Positions 34,960-43,736 of a stretch of 64,000 nucleotides of DNA are shown one piece after another; positions within the stretch are counted from its first letter, which is position 1; each line of letters begins with the position of its first letter. Where the stretch lies: NCBI RefSeq assembly GCF_024494685.1, contig NZ_JANHDM010000003.1, positions 186,001-250,000 on the forward strand. Reading direction: 5' to 3'. Below the pieces are notes generated by a model. The model saw only the letters and a program-made list of their open reading frames with translations, was not told the DNA's origin and ran no database searches. Source of the stretch: Halorubrum rubrum. GTDB taxonomy: Archaea; Halobacteriota; Halobacteria; Halobacteriales; Haloferacaceae. Made by a program: the position numbers and the translations under genes.

Positions 34960-35580
34960 GTGGCAGTTACCTTCGATCTCTTCGGCACGCTCGTCGACGT
35001 CGAGTATCCGACGGACCCGGCCGAGGTCGTCGCGCGCGAACTCGAGTCGCGGGACGTCGCCGTCCCGGACGACTGGCACGTCGCGTACGGCGAGCGACAC
35101 GCCGACGCCCCGGAGGGCGCGGAGGTCCCCCTCCCGGCGCACGTGGCCGCGGCCCTCGACTCCCGTGGCGTCGCCGCGCCCGACAACGTCGTCCGGCACG
35201 CCGTCGTCGCCGCCTTCGACCCCGACGTCACGCGTCGTGAGGACGCGCTGGAGGCGGTTCGGGCGGCCGCCGAGGGCGGCCCGGTCGGGATCTGTTCGAA
35301 CTGTGCGGTCCCGGAGCTCGTCCCCCGGACGCTGATACGCGCGGGACTCCGCGGCGAGTTCGACGCGGTGACGACCAGCGTCGGCTGCGGCTGGCGGAAG
35401 CCGCACCCGAAGGCGTTCGAGGCCGCGGCCGAGGCCCTCGGCGTCGTGCCGTCCGCGCTGGTCCACGTCGGGGACGACCCGGCGACCGACGGCGGGATCG
35501 TCGACGTGGGCGGGCGCTTCCTGGACGTGACGGAGATCCCTCTCGACGCGATCGGCGGCGAACTGGAGGCCGAGCCGTGA
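34960..35580 (+). CDS. HAD-family phosphatase in cobamide cluster
   Basis: This 206-residue HAD hydrolase has the nucleophile motif FDLFGTLVD (DxxGT-type, first Asp), the conserved Lys in GWRKPHPKAF and the acidic motif GDDPATDGG. The start is GTG 34960. Its stop overlaps the cbiB GTG (GTGA at 35577-35580), tying it to the cobamide salvage operon. It is a strong candidate for an alpha-ribazole 5'-phosphate phosphatase or for another phosphate-removing step; substrate unknown. Confidence 0.83.
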   Translation: MAVTFDLFGTLVDVEYPTDPAEVVARELESRDVAVPDDWHVAYGERHADAPEGAEVPLPAHVAAALDSRGVAAPDNVVRHAVVAAFDPDVTRREDALEAVRAAAEGGPVGICSNCAVPELVPRTLIRAGLRGEFDAVTTSVGCGWRKPHPKAFEAAAEALGVVPSALVHVGDDPATDGGIVDVGGRFLDVTEIPLDAIGGELEAEP

Positions 35581-36554
35581 CGCTCGCGGCGGCCGGCGCG
35601 CTCGCGCTCGCCGCCGCCCTCGACCGAACCCTCTCGGAGCCGCCCGCCCCCCTCCACCCCGTCGCGTGGCTCGGCCGCGGCGTCGCCGCGCTCGACGACC
35701 GCCTTCCCGACTCCCGCGCCGTCGGCGTCGCCCTCGCGGCCGTCGCTCCCGTCGCGTTCGCCGTCCTCCTCGCCGCTCCCGTGTTCGTCGCCGGCGCGCT
35801 CCGTTCCACCGCCGCCGTTCCGGCCGCCGCCGTCCCGATCGCAGCCGCGGCCGCGGGTCTCGTCCTCTTCGCGTGCTCGAGCCACCGGATGCTCCTCTCG
35901 GTCGCCCGCGACGTGATCGACCTCGCCGACCGCGACCTCGAGGCGGCGCGCCGCGAGTTGCGCGCGCTCGCGGGTCGGGACGCCGCGAGCCTGTCGGCCG
36001 AACACGTCCGGTCGGCGGTCGTCGAGAGCGCGGCAGAGAACCTCGCGGACGGCCTGATCGCGCCGCTTCTCGGCTTCGTCGGCGGAGCCGCGCTCGCCGG
36101 GGTCGTCGGGCTCTCGCCGGCCGACGGACTCGCCGTCGCCGCCGGCGCGGCCGCCTGGATCAAGGGCGTCAACACGCTGGACTCGATGCTCGGGTACCGC
36201 GACCGGCGGGCCGGCCGGGCTCCCGCGCGGCTCGACGACGCCGTCATGTGGCTCCCGGCGCGGGCGACCGCGCTCCTGATACTCGCCGCGGGCGGAGGGC
36301 GAACCGCCGGCGCCCCCGTCGCGAGCCTCGGTCGCGTTCGATCGGCGGCTCGCGTCCCCGACTCGCCGAACTCGGGCTGGCCGATGGGATCGCTCGCGGC
36401 GGTTCTCGGCGTGCGACTGACGAAACCGGAGACGTACACGCTCTTTTCCGAGGCGCCGCTCCCGACGGCGGCGGAGGCGAGGGCCGGCGTGCGGGTCGTC
36501 TCGCGGGCCGGCTGGCTCGGGATCGGCGTCGCGGGGGTGTCGCTGGCGCTGTGA
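35577..36554 (+). CDS. cbiB: Adenosylcobinamide-phosphate synthase
   Basis: CbiB/CobD condenses adenosylcobyric acid with aminopropanol (phosphate) to make adenosylcobinamide (phosphate). The 325-residue integral membrane protein has an N-terminal segment with PPAPLHPVAWLGRG. ESAAENLADGLIAPLL, AAAWIKGVNTLDSMLGYR and the C-terminal NSGWPMGSLAAVLGV are all strongly conserved in the family. GTG start overlaps the HAD stop, and its own stop overlaps the cobS GTG. Confidence 0.93.
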   Translation: MTLAAAGALALAAALDRTLSEPPAPLHPVAWLGRGVAALDDRLPDSRAVGVALAAVAPVAFAVLLAAPVFVAGALRSTAAVPAAAVPIAAAAAGLVLFACSSHRMLLSVARDVIDLADRDLEAARRELRALAGRDAASLSAEHVRSAVVESAAENLADGLIAPLLGFVGGAALAGVVGLSPADGLAVAAGAAAWIKGVNTLDSMLGYRDRRAGRAPARLDDAVMWLPARATALLILAAGGGRTAGAPVASLGRVRSAARVPDSPNSGWPMGSLAAVLGVRLTKPETYTLFSEAPLPTAAEARAGVRVVSRAGWLGIGVAGVSLAL

Positions 36555-37405
36555 CGGGGAGCGAGGCCGGCGTCGACGACGGCGGTGGGGACGGAGCCGA
36601 CGACCCCGCCGCCGGTGCCGCCGCGCAGCCGACGCGTCCGATCCCCGCACTGCGGGGTGCGTTCACGTTCCTGACGCGGGTCCCGGTTCCGGGAGCCGAC
36701 CCCGCGGACTGGCACGCGTTCCGGCGGTCGCCCTGGACGTTCCCGGCGGTCGGGGCGGTCGTCGGCGCGGTCGCGGGGCTCGCCTTCCTCGCGCCGTCGC
36801 CGTGGACCGCCGCGGCCGCCTACCTCCTCGCGCTCTACCTCCTCACCGGCGTCACCCACGCCGACGGGCTCGCCGACCTCGGCGACGCGATCGCCGCACA
36901 CGACCCGGACCGCCGGCTCGCGGTCCTGAAGGACGCCGACCTCGGCGTGGGCGGCGCGCTCGCGCTCGCCGTCACGCTGCTCGCGACGACCCTCGGCGCG
37001 CTCGCGCTCGCGACGGGCCTCGCGGGCGGCGGCACGCGCGACTGGACGGCGGCGTTCCGGATAGCCCTCGCGGCCGAGGTCGGCGCGAAGGCGGGGATGG
37101 CGGTCCTCGCCTGCCTCGCGACGCCCGCCCACGAGGGGTTGGGTTCGGCGGTCGTCGGCGGGGTCGGTCCGCGGTCGCTCCTCCCCGTCGCGCTCGTCTC
37201 GGTCCCCGTCCTGCTCGCGGCTCCGCCCGGCGCGCTCCCGGCGCTCGCGGCTGCGCTGCTCGCGGCCCCGGTCGTCGCGGTCCTCCTCCTCGTCCGCGTC
37301 CGTCCCTGGCTCGGCGGGGCGAGCGGCGACGTGCTCGGCGCGGCGAACGAACTCGGGCGCGCGGTCGCGCTCCACGCGGGGGTGGTGGCGTGGACGATCA
37401 CGTGA
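36551..37405 (+). CDS. cobS: Adenosylcobinamide-GDP ribazoletransferase (cobalamin synthase)
   Basis: CobS joins adenosylcobinamide-GDP with alpha-ribazole (phosphate) to give adenosylcobalamin. The 284-residue polytopic protein contains AFTFLTRVPVPG near the N-terminus and the acidic motif HADGLADLGDAIAAH, which binds metal and is diagnostic of CobS. About six hydrophobic helices follow. The GTG start overlaps the cbiB stop (GTGA); the stop overlaps the probable cobY GTG. Confidence 0.92.
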   Translation: MTGSEAGVDDGGGDGADDPAAGAAAQPTRPIPALRGAFTFLTRVPVPGADPADWHAFRRSPWTFPAVGAVVGAVAGLAFLAPSPWTAAAAYLLALYLLTGVTHADGLADLGDAIAAHDPDRRLAVLKDADLGVGGALALAVTLLATTLGALALATGLAGGGTRDWTAAFRIALAAEVGAKAGMAVLACLATPAHEGLGSAVVGGVGPRSLLPVALVSVPVLLAAPPGALPALAAALLAAPVVAVLLLVRVRPWLGGASGDVLGAANELGRAVALHAGVVAWTIT

Positions 37406-38067
37406 CGGGCGGCGGCGGTCACGGAACGAGCACGGACGACCGCGGAACCGACGCGCCAGCCGATCTCCCGGCTATTCTCCTCTGTGGGGGGCGCGGAACG
37501 CGTCTCGGCGGCGACGCGGAGAAGCCGCTGGTTACGGTCGGCGGGCGTCCCATGGTCGCGCGCGTCCTCGACGCGCTGGCGAACGCGCGCGTCACTCGCG
37601 CCGTCGCCGTCGCGTCGCCGCACGCGCCCGAAACCCGTCGCGCGCTCCGGGACGAACTCGCCGGGGAGGCGGCGGTGCCGTGTACCGTCCTCGACGGGGG
37701 CGGAGAGGGGTACGTCGCCGACCTCGAGGTCGGCCTCTCGGCGGTCGACGGGCCGGCCATCACCGTCGCGGCCGACCTCCCGCTGCTCCGCGGGCGCGAC
37801 GTCGACGACGCGATCGACGCGGCGGTCTCCGCCTCGGACGGCGCCGTCCGGTCGGTGACGGTCTGCGTGCCGGTCGCGTACGAGCGCGACCTCGGCGCGA
37901 GCGTCGACGCGTCGTTCGAGCACGCCGGAGCGCCCGTCGAGCCGACCGGACTGAACGTCGTGGGCGACGGCCCGGACCGGGTCGTCGTCCGCGAGCGGGA
38001 CTCGCTCGCGGTCAACGTCAATCGGCCGGGGGATCTCGACCTCGCGCGCCGGCTGGTAACCCCGTGA
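37402..38067 (+). CDS. cobY: Adenosylcobinamide-phosphate guanylyltransferase
   Basis: CobY is the archaeal replacement for CobU and activates adenosylcobinamide phosphate with GTP. The N-terminal nucleotidyltransferase motif ILLCGGRGTRLGG and EKPLVTVGGRPM are typical. A later AADLPLLRGRD is the metal-binding acidic motif. The protein has 221 residues if GTG 37402 is used (it overlaps the cobS stop, GTGA), or four more from GTG 37390. The first about 20 residues are low-complexity. Confidence 0.87.
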   Translation: MTGGGGHGTSTDDRGTDAPADLPAILLCGGRGTRLGGDAEKPLVTVGGRPMVARVLDALANARVTRAVAVASPHAPETRRALRDELAGEAAVPCTVLDGGGEGYVADLEVGLSAVDGPAITVAADLPLLRGRDVDDAIDAAVSASDGAVRSVTVCVPVAYERDLGASVDASFEHAGAPVEPTGLNVVGDGPDRVVVRERDSLAVNVNRPGDLDLARRLVTP

Positions 38068-38113
38068 CCGATCGTAGAGGGGGTTTTTTGGAGTTCGCGT
38101 CGGGATCGATGAC

Positions 38114-39121
38114 ATGGACGCAGAGGCGCTGGACGACATCGATCGGGTGCCCCACGGCGGCGCCACGGACCCCGGCGTGGTCGACTTCAGCGCGAACACG
38201 AACCCGGAGAGCCCCTCGGGCGTGACGGCCGTGTACGACTCGGCGCTCTCGGCGTCGAGGAGGTACCCCGCCGACGACTACGTGGCCTTCCGCGCCGCCG
38301 CCGCCGACTACGTCGACTGCGCCCCCGCCGAGGTGATCCCGACCGCGGGCGCGATGGCCGGGATGCGGCTGCTGTTCGCGCTCGCCCTCGGCGACGGCGA
38401 TTCCGCGATCGTCCCCGAGCCGTCCTTCGGGGAGTACGCCCGCGAGATCAGTCTCCAGGGCGGCCGCCCGGTGTCGGTCGCTCACGACGCGATCCTCGAC
38501 GTCGACCCGGCCGACCACGCGCTCGTCGTCGTCTGTACGCCGAACAACCCGACTGGAGAGCTCGTCGACCGCGACGACCTCCTCCGGCTCGCCGCGCGCT
38601 GTCGGAAGGTCGGGACGACGCTGTTCGTCGACGAGGCGTTCCTCGATTTCACCCCACAGCGGTCGCTCGCGGGCGAGCCCGGCGTCGTCGTCGCGCGCTC
38701 GCTCACGAAGGTGTTCGGGCTGCCTGGACTGCGCGCGGGCTTCCTCGTCGCGACGGGGACGCTCCGCGACCGGCTCGACCGCGGGCGACTCCCCTGGGGG
38801 CTGTCGACGCCGGCGGCCGCGGTCGGCACCCACTGCCTCCGGCGGACGGAGTTCGTCGAGCGAACCCGCGAGCGCGTCGCCGCCGAGCGCGAACGCGTCC
38901 GCGAGCGTCTGGCGGCCGAGTGGGAGGTGTACCCCTCCGACGCGCCGTTCCTCCTCTTCGACACCGGGGCGGACGACCCCGACGCCGTGCTCGCGGCCGC
39001 CAGGGAGCGGGGAGTCGTGCTCCGGGACGCGCGATCGTTCCCGCGACTCGACGGTCACCTGCGGACCGCGATCCGCCGACCGCGGGAGAACGACCGGCTC
39101 CTCGACGCGCTCGGCGTATGA
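38114..39121 (+). CDS. cobD: L-threonine-O-3-phosphate decarboxylase-like aminotransferase fold enzyme
   Basis: CobD (PLP fold type I, class I/II) makes (R)-1-amino-2-propanol O-2-phosphate for cobamide assembly. This 335-residue protein opens HGGATDPGVVDFSANTNPE and contains TPNNPTGELVD and ARSLTKVFGLPGLRAGF with the Schiff-base Lys. It belongs to the HisC-like family; its position in the cobamide cluster makes CobD the best call. A run of T residues about 38081-38090 is a likely promoter feature. Its stop overlaps the cbiZ ATG. Confidence 0.87.
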   Translation: MDAEALDDIDRVPHGGATDPGVVDFSANTNPESPSGVTAVYDSALSASRRYPADDYVAFRAAAADYVDCAPAEVIPTAGAMAGMRLLFALALGDGDSAIVPEPSFGEYAREISLQGGRPVSVAHDAILDVDPADHALVVVCTPNNPTGELVDRDDLLRLAARCRKVGTTLFVDEAFLDFTPQRSLAGEPGVVVARSLTKVFGLPGLRAGFLVATGTLRDRLDRGRLPWGLSTPAAAVGTHCLRRTEFVERTRERVAAERERVRERLAAEWEVYPSDAPFLLFDTGADDPDAVLAAARERGVVLRDARSFPRLDGHLRTAIRRPRENDRLLDALGV

Positions 39122-40035
39122 GTTCCCGCTCGCCCGCGTTCCGCGCCGAGGTCGCCGGCGGCGTCTGTCGGTTCCGACGGGCCGACGGGGCGACACGGTT
39201 CCTCTCGACCGGGTTCGACGGCGGCGTGCGGGTCGCCGACGCCGCCTACAACGTGACGGTTCCCGAGGGCTGGGGCGACGCGGGACGCCGGGACCTCCGC
39301 GGGTACGTCGACGGCCGGATCCGGGACGCCGGGTTCCGGGTCGGGGGCGGGACCGCGAGCGACGACCGCACCGCACCACCCGCGCTTCTGACCGGCGTCG
39401 ATCAGCGGCACGCTCGGATCGCGCGACTCGACGGGGCGACCGCGGTGGCCACCGCGGGCGTCTCGAACCCGGCCGCGTTGCCGATCCCGGACGGGGACGC
39501 CGAGGCCGTCGGCGAGGGCGACTCCGCCCGCGTCGGCACCGGCATCGTCGGAGACGACGCCGACGCTCCCGAGGACGACGCCGATACCCCCGGAGACGAC
39601 GCCGCTCCGCACGCCGGCACCGTCAACCTCCTCGTCGGAGCGGATCGGGCGCTCGCGCCGGGCGCGCTCGCGAACCTCGTCGCGGTCGTCGCCGAGGCGA
39701 AGGCGGCGACGCTGCTCGCGACGGTCGGGTTCCCCGGCACGACGAGCGACGCGGTCGTCGTCGGCTGTCCGGCGGAGCACACCGATGCGACCGGGTCGGA
39801 TCCGACGGAAGGGGACGCGGCCGCGACCGAACGGGAGCCTGCCGCGTTCTCCGGTGCCGCCACTCCGGTCGGGTCGGCGGTCAGAGCGTGCGTCCGCGAC
39901 GCGGTCCGCGCCTCGCTCGTCTCGCGGTACGGGCCGGCGCTCGAGGCGGCTCCGGCGTCGGTCGCGAACGCGGAACACGGCGTCGTGACCGACCGCCGAT
40001 CGACGGTCGAGCGGGCGGGCGGCGGCTCGCGATAG
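39118..40035 (+). CDS. cbiZ: Adenosylcobinamide amidohydrolase
   Basis: CbiZ cleaves the aminopropanol tail from adenosylcobinamide to regenerate adenosylcobyric acid, allowing salvage of exogenous corrinoids. The 305-residue protein shows FLSTGFDGGVR, AATAG-like ATAGVSNPA and GTVNLLVGAD, all characteristic of CbiZ. A low-complexity acidic insert (DDADAPEDDADTPGDD) interrupts the middle. ATG overlaps the cobD stop (ATGA, 39118-39121). The last gene of the operon. Confidence 0.87.
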   Translation: MSSRSPAFRAEVAGGVCRFRRADGATRFLSTGFDGGVRVADAAYNVTVPEGWGDAGRRDLRGYVDGRIRDAGFRVGGGTASDDRTAPPALLTGVDQRHARIARLDGATAVATAGVSNPAALPIPDGDAEAVGEGDSARVGTGIVGDDADAPEDDADTPGDDAAPHAGTVNLLVGADRALAPGALANLVAVVAEAKAATLLATVGFPGTTSDAVVVGCPAEHTDATGSDPTEGDAAATEREPAAFSGAATPVGSAVRACVRDAVRASLVSRYGPALEAAPASVANAEHGVVTDRRSTVERAGGGSR

Positions 40036-40105
40036 CCGCCGGGGCGCGGACGATCGCTCTCAGTCCGCTACCCGCGTCCCGTCCGCCATCCGAAACGCTC
40101 GCCGG

Positions 40106-41029
40106 CTACCCACGCGTCCACGACGCGTCGATCCGTCCCTCGGCGGTGAGCTTCTCGAGGTGGGCGCGGACCGTCGCCCGCGCGAGGTCCTCGACGCCCG
40201 TCACGTCCCTGTCGTAGGCCGCCTCGAGGACCGCGTCGACGTCGTTCGAACCGGCCTCGACCGCAGCGAGCACCCGCCTTTCGCGTTCGAGCCGGTGGTC
40301 GATCAGCCGGTCGCAGGTCGCGGACGGGTCGTCGATCGGGGGCCCGTGACCGGGGTGGAGCCGGACGAACCCGCCGTCTCGGACCCGCTCGAGGCTCGCG
40401 AGGTACTCGCGGAGGTCGCCCTCGGGCGCGCCCACGACGACGCTTCCCTCCGCGACCGCGAGGTCGCCGACGAGCGCCTCGGCCGGTCGTTCGGTCTCGT
40501 CGCCGCCACTCTCGCCGCCGCCGTTCCCGTCGCCTCCGTCCCCACCCCCGACCGCGAACGCGACGTGGTCGGGCGCGTGCCCCGGCGTGTCGAGCGCGCG
40601 GACGCCGGTGGTCCCGATCGCGTCGCCGTCGCGGAACGTCGCGTCCGGGTCGATCCCGGTCGCCTCGCGGAACCGTTCGACGTGGTCCGCGTGCGCGTGG
40701 ACGGTCGCGCCCGTCCGAGCCGCGTAGTCGGCGACCGCGCCGACGTGGTCCGGGTGCGTGTGGGTGACGGCGATCGCCTCGATCCGGGACTCCTCGCGCG
40801 CCGACCCGTGCGTCGGCGGGTCGTCCGCGGCCGATCCGTGCGCCGCCGCTGCCGACCCGCGTTCCGCCACGGCCGCGTCGAGCGCGTCCGTCCGGGCCGC
40901 GGGATCGACGAGGAGTCCGCCCGCGAGGTACGCGTTCGTCGTTCCCGTCGCGGCGCGGGTGTCGACCGGAACCTCGACGCGGGTGACCGCCGGGGGCGAG
41001 GGGTCGCTCCCGTCCGCGCCCGCCGACAT
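40106..41029 (-). CDS. MBL-fold metallohydrolase with C-terminal winged-helix-like tail
   Basis: This 307-residue protein has the metallo-beta-lactamase motif THTHPDHVGAV (HxHxDH) at about 130-138, then PGHAPDH and LHPGHGPP for the remaining metal ligands. The C-terminal third (RLIDHRLERERRV...VRAHLEKL) looks like a MBL-associated winged helix (LACTB2/MBL_C-type). Low-complexity inserts occur near 105-125 and 215-225. Its ATG overlaps the radical SAM stop (ATGA, 41026-41029...), so it is co-translated with it. Substrate unknown. Confidence 0.86.
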   Translation of the reverse strand: MSAGADGSDPSPPAVTRVEVPVDTRAATGTTNAYLAGGLLVDPAARTDALDAAVAERGSAAAAHGSAADDPPTHGSAREESRIEAIAVTHTHPDHVGAVADYAARTGATVHAHADHVERFREATGIDPDATFRDGDAIGTTGVRALDTPGHAPDHVAFAVGGGDGGDGNGGGESGGDETERPAEALVGDLAVAEGSVVVGAPEGDLREYLASLERVRDGGFVRLHPGHGPPIDDPSATCDRLIDHRLERERRVLAAVEAGSNDVDAVLEAAYDRDVTGVEDLARATVRAHLEKLTAEGRIDASWTRG

Positions 41030-42861
41030 CAGTCTCCCCGGCCGAGCGTCGACCGGGCGTCGGGACCGGGACCGGAGCCGGCGCGCTCGCGGCCGGGGAT
41101 CGGGACCGTCGCGTCGCCGGCGACCGCGAACCGCGAGAGGTCGGCGACGCCGGCGTCGACCGCGTCGACGGTCTCGTAGGGGCGGCCGACGACGACGTCG
41201 CCCGCTTTGTTTCGGTTGATCCCGGGGATCGCGGTCAGCTCGTCCATGGAGGCCGCGTTGACGTCGAGGGGATAGGGGACGCCCGTCGCGGAGCGGTAGC
41301 CGTGGTCGGTGATCGCCACGTCGATGGCGGTCCCCAGCTCGCGCTCGCCGGGGACGGCGACGAGCAGCGCGTAGGTGCCGAGCTGGCGGCCGAACGTCTT
41401 CCCGTCCTGGTGGTACTCCAGGTGGACGTCCGGAAGGACGGTTCCGGGCGGGACCACCCGGTCGAGCATCGGGTTGTCGATCGTCTCGCGCACGTCGCGT
41501 TTGTACGCCTGGAACCGGTCTCTGTGTTCTTGAGCGATCTCCGCGCCGGTCTCGGCCATCTCCGTGCCCGCGAACGCCATCACCTGCCGGACGTTGATCC
41601 GCCGGAGCATGAGCCCCTCGTCGTAGACGCGCTGGAGGAACCGTTTGTTGTGCTCGTACGTCTCCGGGCGCTCGCCCTTCAGCCCGTGGACGAGGTTGAT
41701 CCCAGGGAGGAGCTTCGGGAGCCGCGGCGAGGCGTCGGGGCCGGTTGAGGGGCCGTAGCGGCGGTCGGGGTCCGGGCCCTCGACGCCTCCGGGCTCGCCG
41801 GCCGGGGGATCGCCCGGCCGCCAGCCGCCCTCCTCGTTGACGACGCGGACCGCCTCCAGACACTCCTCGGCGGTGACGAGCAGGTCGTTCTCCTCCTGGA
41901 CGACGGGGTCCGCGGACTCGAGCCCGAACGCCGCCGTGTCGCCGGGCGTGTTGTGCTCGGCGATGACCCGGATCGCCTCGCGGGAGGCCTCGGGGTAGTC
42001 GGTGATCGTCACCGGGTTCATGTTGTCGAGGTGGAGCGTCTCGAGGTCGGGCGCGACCTCGCGGATCCCGCCGTACAGCTCCCGCAGCGCGTCGGGGTTC
42101 GGGGCCTCGCCGTCGCCGCCGAACGCGAGGATGTCGGCCTGCCGTCCCAGCCGGAAGTGTTTGACCCCCCGATCCGAGAGCGCGTCGACCTCCTCGACGA
42201 CGGAGCGCGCCTCGCGGAACGCCGGGTTGCCGTAGAGCGGCTCCGTACAGAACGAACAGCGGTACGCGCAGCCGCGGGAGGTCTCCATCTCGCAGATGAG
42301 GTAGTCGGGGTGGTTGGGGTGGTGTTCGACGACGAACGCCCCCTTCTCGGCCCACCGGTCGACCTCGTCGTTGTCGCGCATCCGGTTTCCGAACCCCTCG
42401 AGCCCGTTCGCGACGAGGTCGTGGGCGGCGGCCTCCACGTCGCCCTTCGCGACGAAGTCGTAGTCGAGGTCGTCGCGCTCCATGTCCTGTGCGCCCGCGT
42501 TCTCCTCGCCGACGCCGAAGCGGACCGGGCCGCCGAGCAGCGTGAGGCCGTCGGCGGTCCACCCCAGCTCGCGCACCTCGTCCGGCTCGGCGGGCGTGCC
42601 GCCGACGTAGCTGCCGGGGACCGTCATCCCGCCGACGTAGACGAAGAGATCCGCGTCGGCGACCTCCGCACGTTTGTTCCGGTCCTCGCGCAGTTCGTCG
42701 ATCGTGTGGTAGGTGATCTGTCCCTCGGGAACGCCCGCGTCGACGAGCGCGCCGGCCGTGTACCGCGGGTACGTCGAGACGTACGGCGGCACCCCGAAGT
42801 GCGCCGGCTCGTCGACGTAGCCGTCGACGATGGTGACGGAGAGGTCGGCCGGGTCGGTCAT
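41029..42861 (-). CDS. COG1031 radical SAM protein with C-terminal helix-hairpin-helix
   Basis: This 610-residue protein has an N-terminal Rossmann-like region (1-185), then the radical SAM cluster motif GCAYRCSFC (Cys198, Cys202, Cys205). A HhH domain near 540-560 (MDELTAIPGINRNKAGDVV) suggests nucleic acid binding. This layout is COG1031, an archaeal radical SAM family without an established reaction. A variable low-complexity insert occurs near 350-375. It is the upstream gene of an operon with the MBL hydrolase. The start is ATG 42861. Confidence 0.87.
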   Translation of the reverse strand: MTDPADLSVTIVDGYVDEPAHFGVPPYVSTYPRYTAGALVDAGVPEGQITYHTIDELREDRNKRAEVADADLFVYVGGMTVPGSYVGGTPAEPDEVRELGWTADGLTLLGGPVRFGVGEENAGAQDMERDDLDYDFVAKGDVEAAAHDLVANGLEGFGNRMRDNDEVDRWAEKGAFVVEHHPNHPDYLICEMETSRGCAYRCSFCTEPLYGNPAFREARSVVEEVDALSDRGVKHFRLGRQADILAFGGDGEAPNPDALRELYGGIREVAPDLETLHLDNMNPVTITDYPEASREAIRVIAEHNTPGDTAAFGLESADPVVQEENDLLVTAEECLEAVRVVNEEGGWRPGDPPAGEPGGVEGPDPDRRYGPSTGPDASPRLPKLLPGINLVHGLKGERPETYEHNKRFLQRVYDEGLMLRRINVRQVMAFAGTEMAETGAEIAQEHRDRFQAYKRDVRETIDNPMLDRVVPPGTVLPDVHLEYHQDGKTFGRQLGTYALLVAVPGERELGTAIDVAITDHGYRSATGVPYPLDVNAASMDELTAIPGINRNKAGDVVVGRPYETVDAVDAGVADLSRFAVAGDATVPIPGRERAGSGPGPDARSTLGRGD

Positions 42862-43078
42862 GTTGGAGCCCCGTACTCGGCCGAGAGGGAAAACGCGTGC
42901 GGAACGGCGGGGGAACAGGACGTGTACGCTCGTGTGTCCCGGCTACGGAAACGTCGAACGCATATCGACCGCTCGATCGAGCGGTTCGTCTCCGATCCGA
43001 CGGACGGAGGACGCCAGCAGTTTCGGGCCGATCGACGCCACCGGGTGGGGAACTACATTCACGATCCGCTCCCGACCG

Positions 43079-43084
43079 TTTATA
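43079..43084 (+). promoter_or_regulatory. TATA box for small membrane protein gene
   Basis: TTTATA is centred 28 bp before GTG 43110, predicting a leaderless mRNA. This decides the GTG start over any upstream in-frame codon. Confidence 0.7.
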
Positions 43085-43109
43085 CCAGATCGAGGGCAAA
43101 CGGGCCTAC

Positions 43110-43493
43110 GTGTCCCCTCGCCGCGCGACCCTCCTCACGTACGGATCCGTCGGGCTCCTGGCCGCCCTGAGCGCCGCTCGGCTCCTCGAGTCCGGCAGCG
43201 TTCCGTGGGCGATCCTCGCCGGCGTCGCGGTCGCGACCGCGGTCGTCCTCGGCCCGGTCGCGTGGCTCGCCCGCGACCGACTCCCCGAGGACCGCCGGGA
43301 GACGCTCTGGATCGTCGGGATCGCCCTCGCGCTGCTCGCGTTCCCGGTGTGGCTCGGGGGCTCGATCGCGTTCGGGCTCCCGCTGCTCCGGTGGCTCGAC
43401 GCCCTCCTCGTCGGCGTCGCGGTCGGGACGAGCCTCGTCGTCCTCGCCGAGTACACGGTCGTCCCCGAGCGACTGCGCGGGTTCGGCGTCTGA
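43110..43493 (+). CDS. Small polytopic membrane protein
   Basis: The 127-residue product starts with GTG and carries four probable helices (about 7-25, 31-50, 65-83 and 85-113), with a short charged loop ARDRLPEDRRETL. I recognise no family. The upstream 248 bp contain its TATA box and the divergent radical SAM promoter. Confidence 0.65.
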   Translation: MSPRRATLLTYGSVGLLAALSAARLLESGSVPWAILAGVAVATAVVLGPVAWLARDRLPEDRRETLWIVGIALALLAFPVWLGGSIAFGLPLLRWLDALLVGVAVGTSLVVLAEYTVVPERLRGFGV

Positions 43494-43576
43494 GTCGGCG
43501 CGTCCGAACGCGATCCGCCGCGACGGGACCGCCGCCGCCACGTCGTTTAAGCCGTCGCCGGTCCAACGATCGGGTA

Positions 43577-43732
43577 ATGCCATCGACGATGGAGGTCAAA
43601 TGCGAGAGCGACGACTGCGAGCTCGACATGTTCGAGAACCACTACACCTACGACGTCCCCGACGACCACGCCGTCACCGACCTGACGTGTCCGTACTGCG
43701 GCGGGGACGACCTCTCCGAGATCGAGGTGTAA
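43577..43732 (+). CDS. Small zinc-binding protein (DUF7559-like)
   Basis: This 51-residue protein has VKCESDDCELDMF and TCPYCGGDD, giving two cysteine pairs for one zinc site. ATG 43577 gives MPSTMEVKCE; the alternative ATG 43589 gives MEVKCE. Haloarchaeal small zinc-finger proteins of this type are numerous and mostly unstudied. It ends 4 bp before the Hsp20 GTG start. Confidence 0.75.
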   Translation: MPSTMEVKCESDDCELDMFENHYTYDVPDDHAVTDLTCPYCGGDDLSEIEV

Positions 43733-43736
43733 CCCC

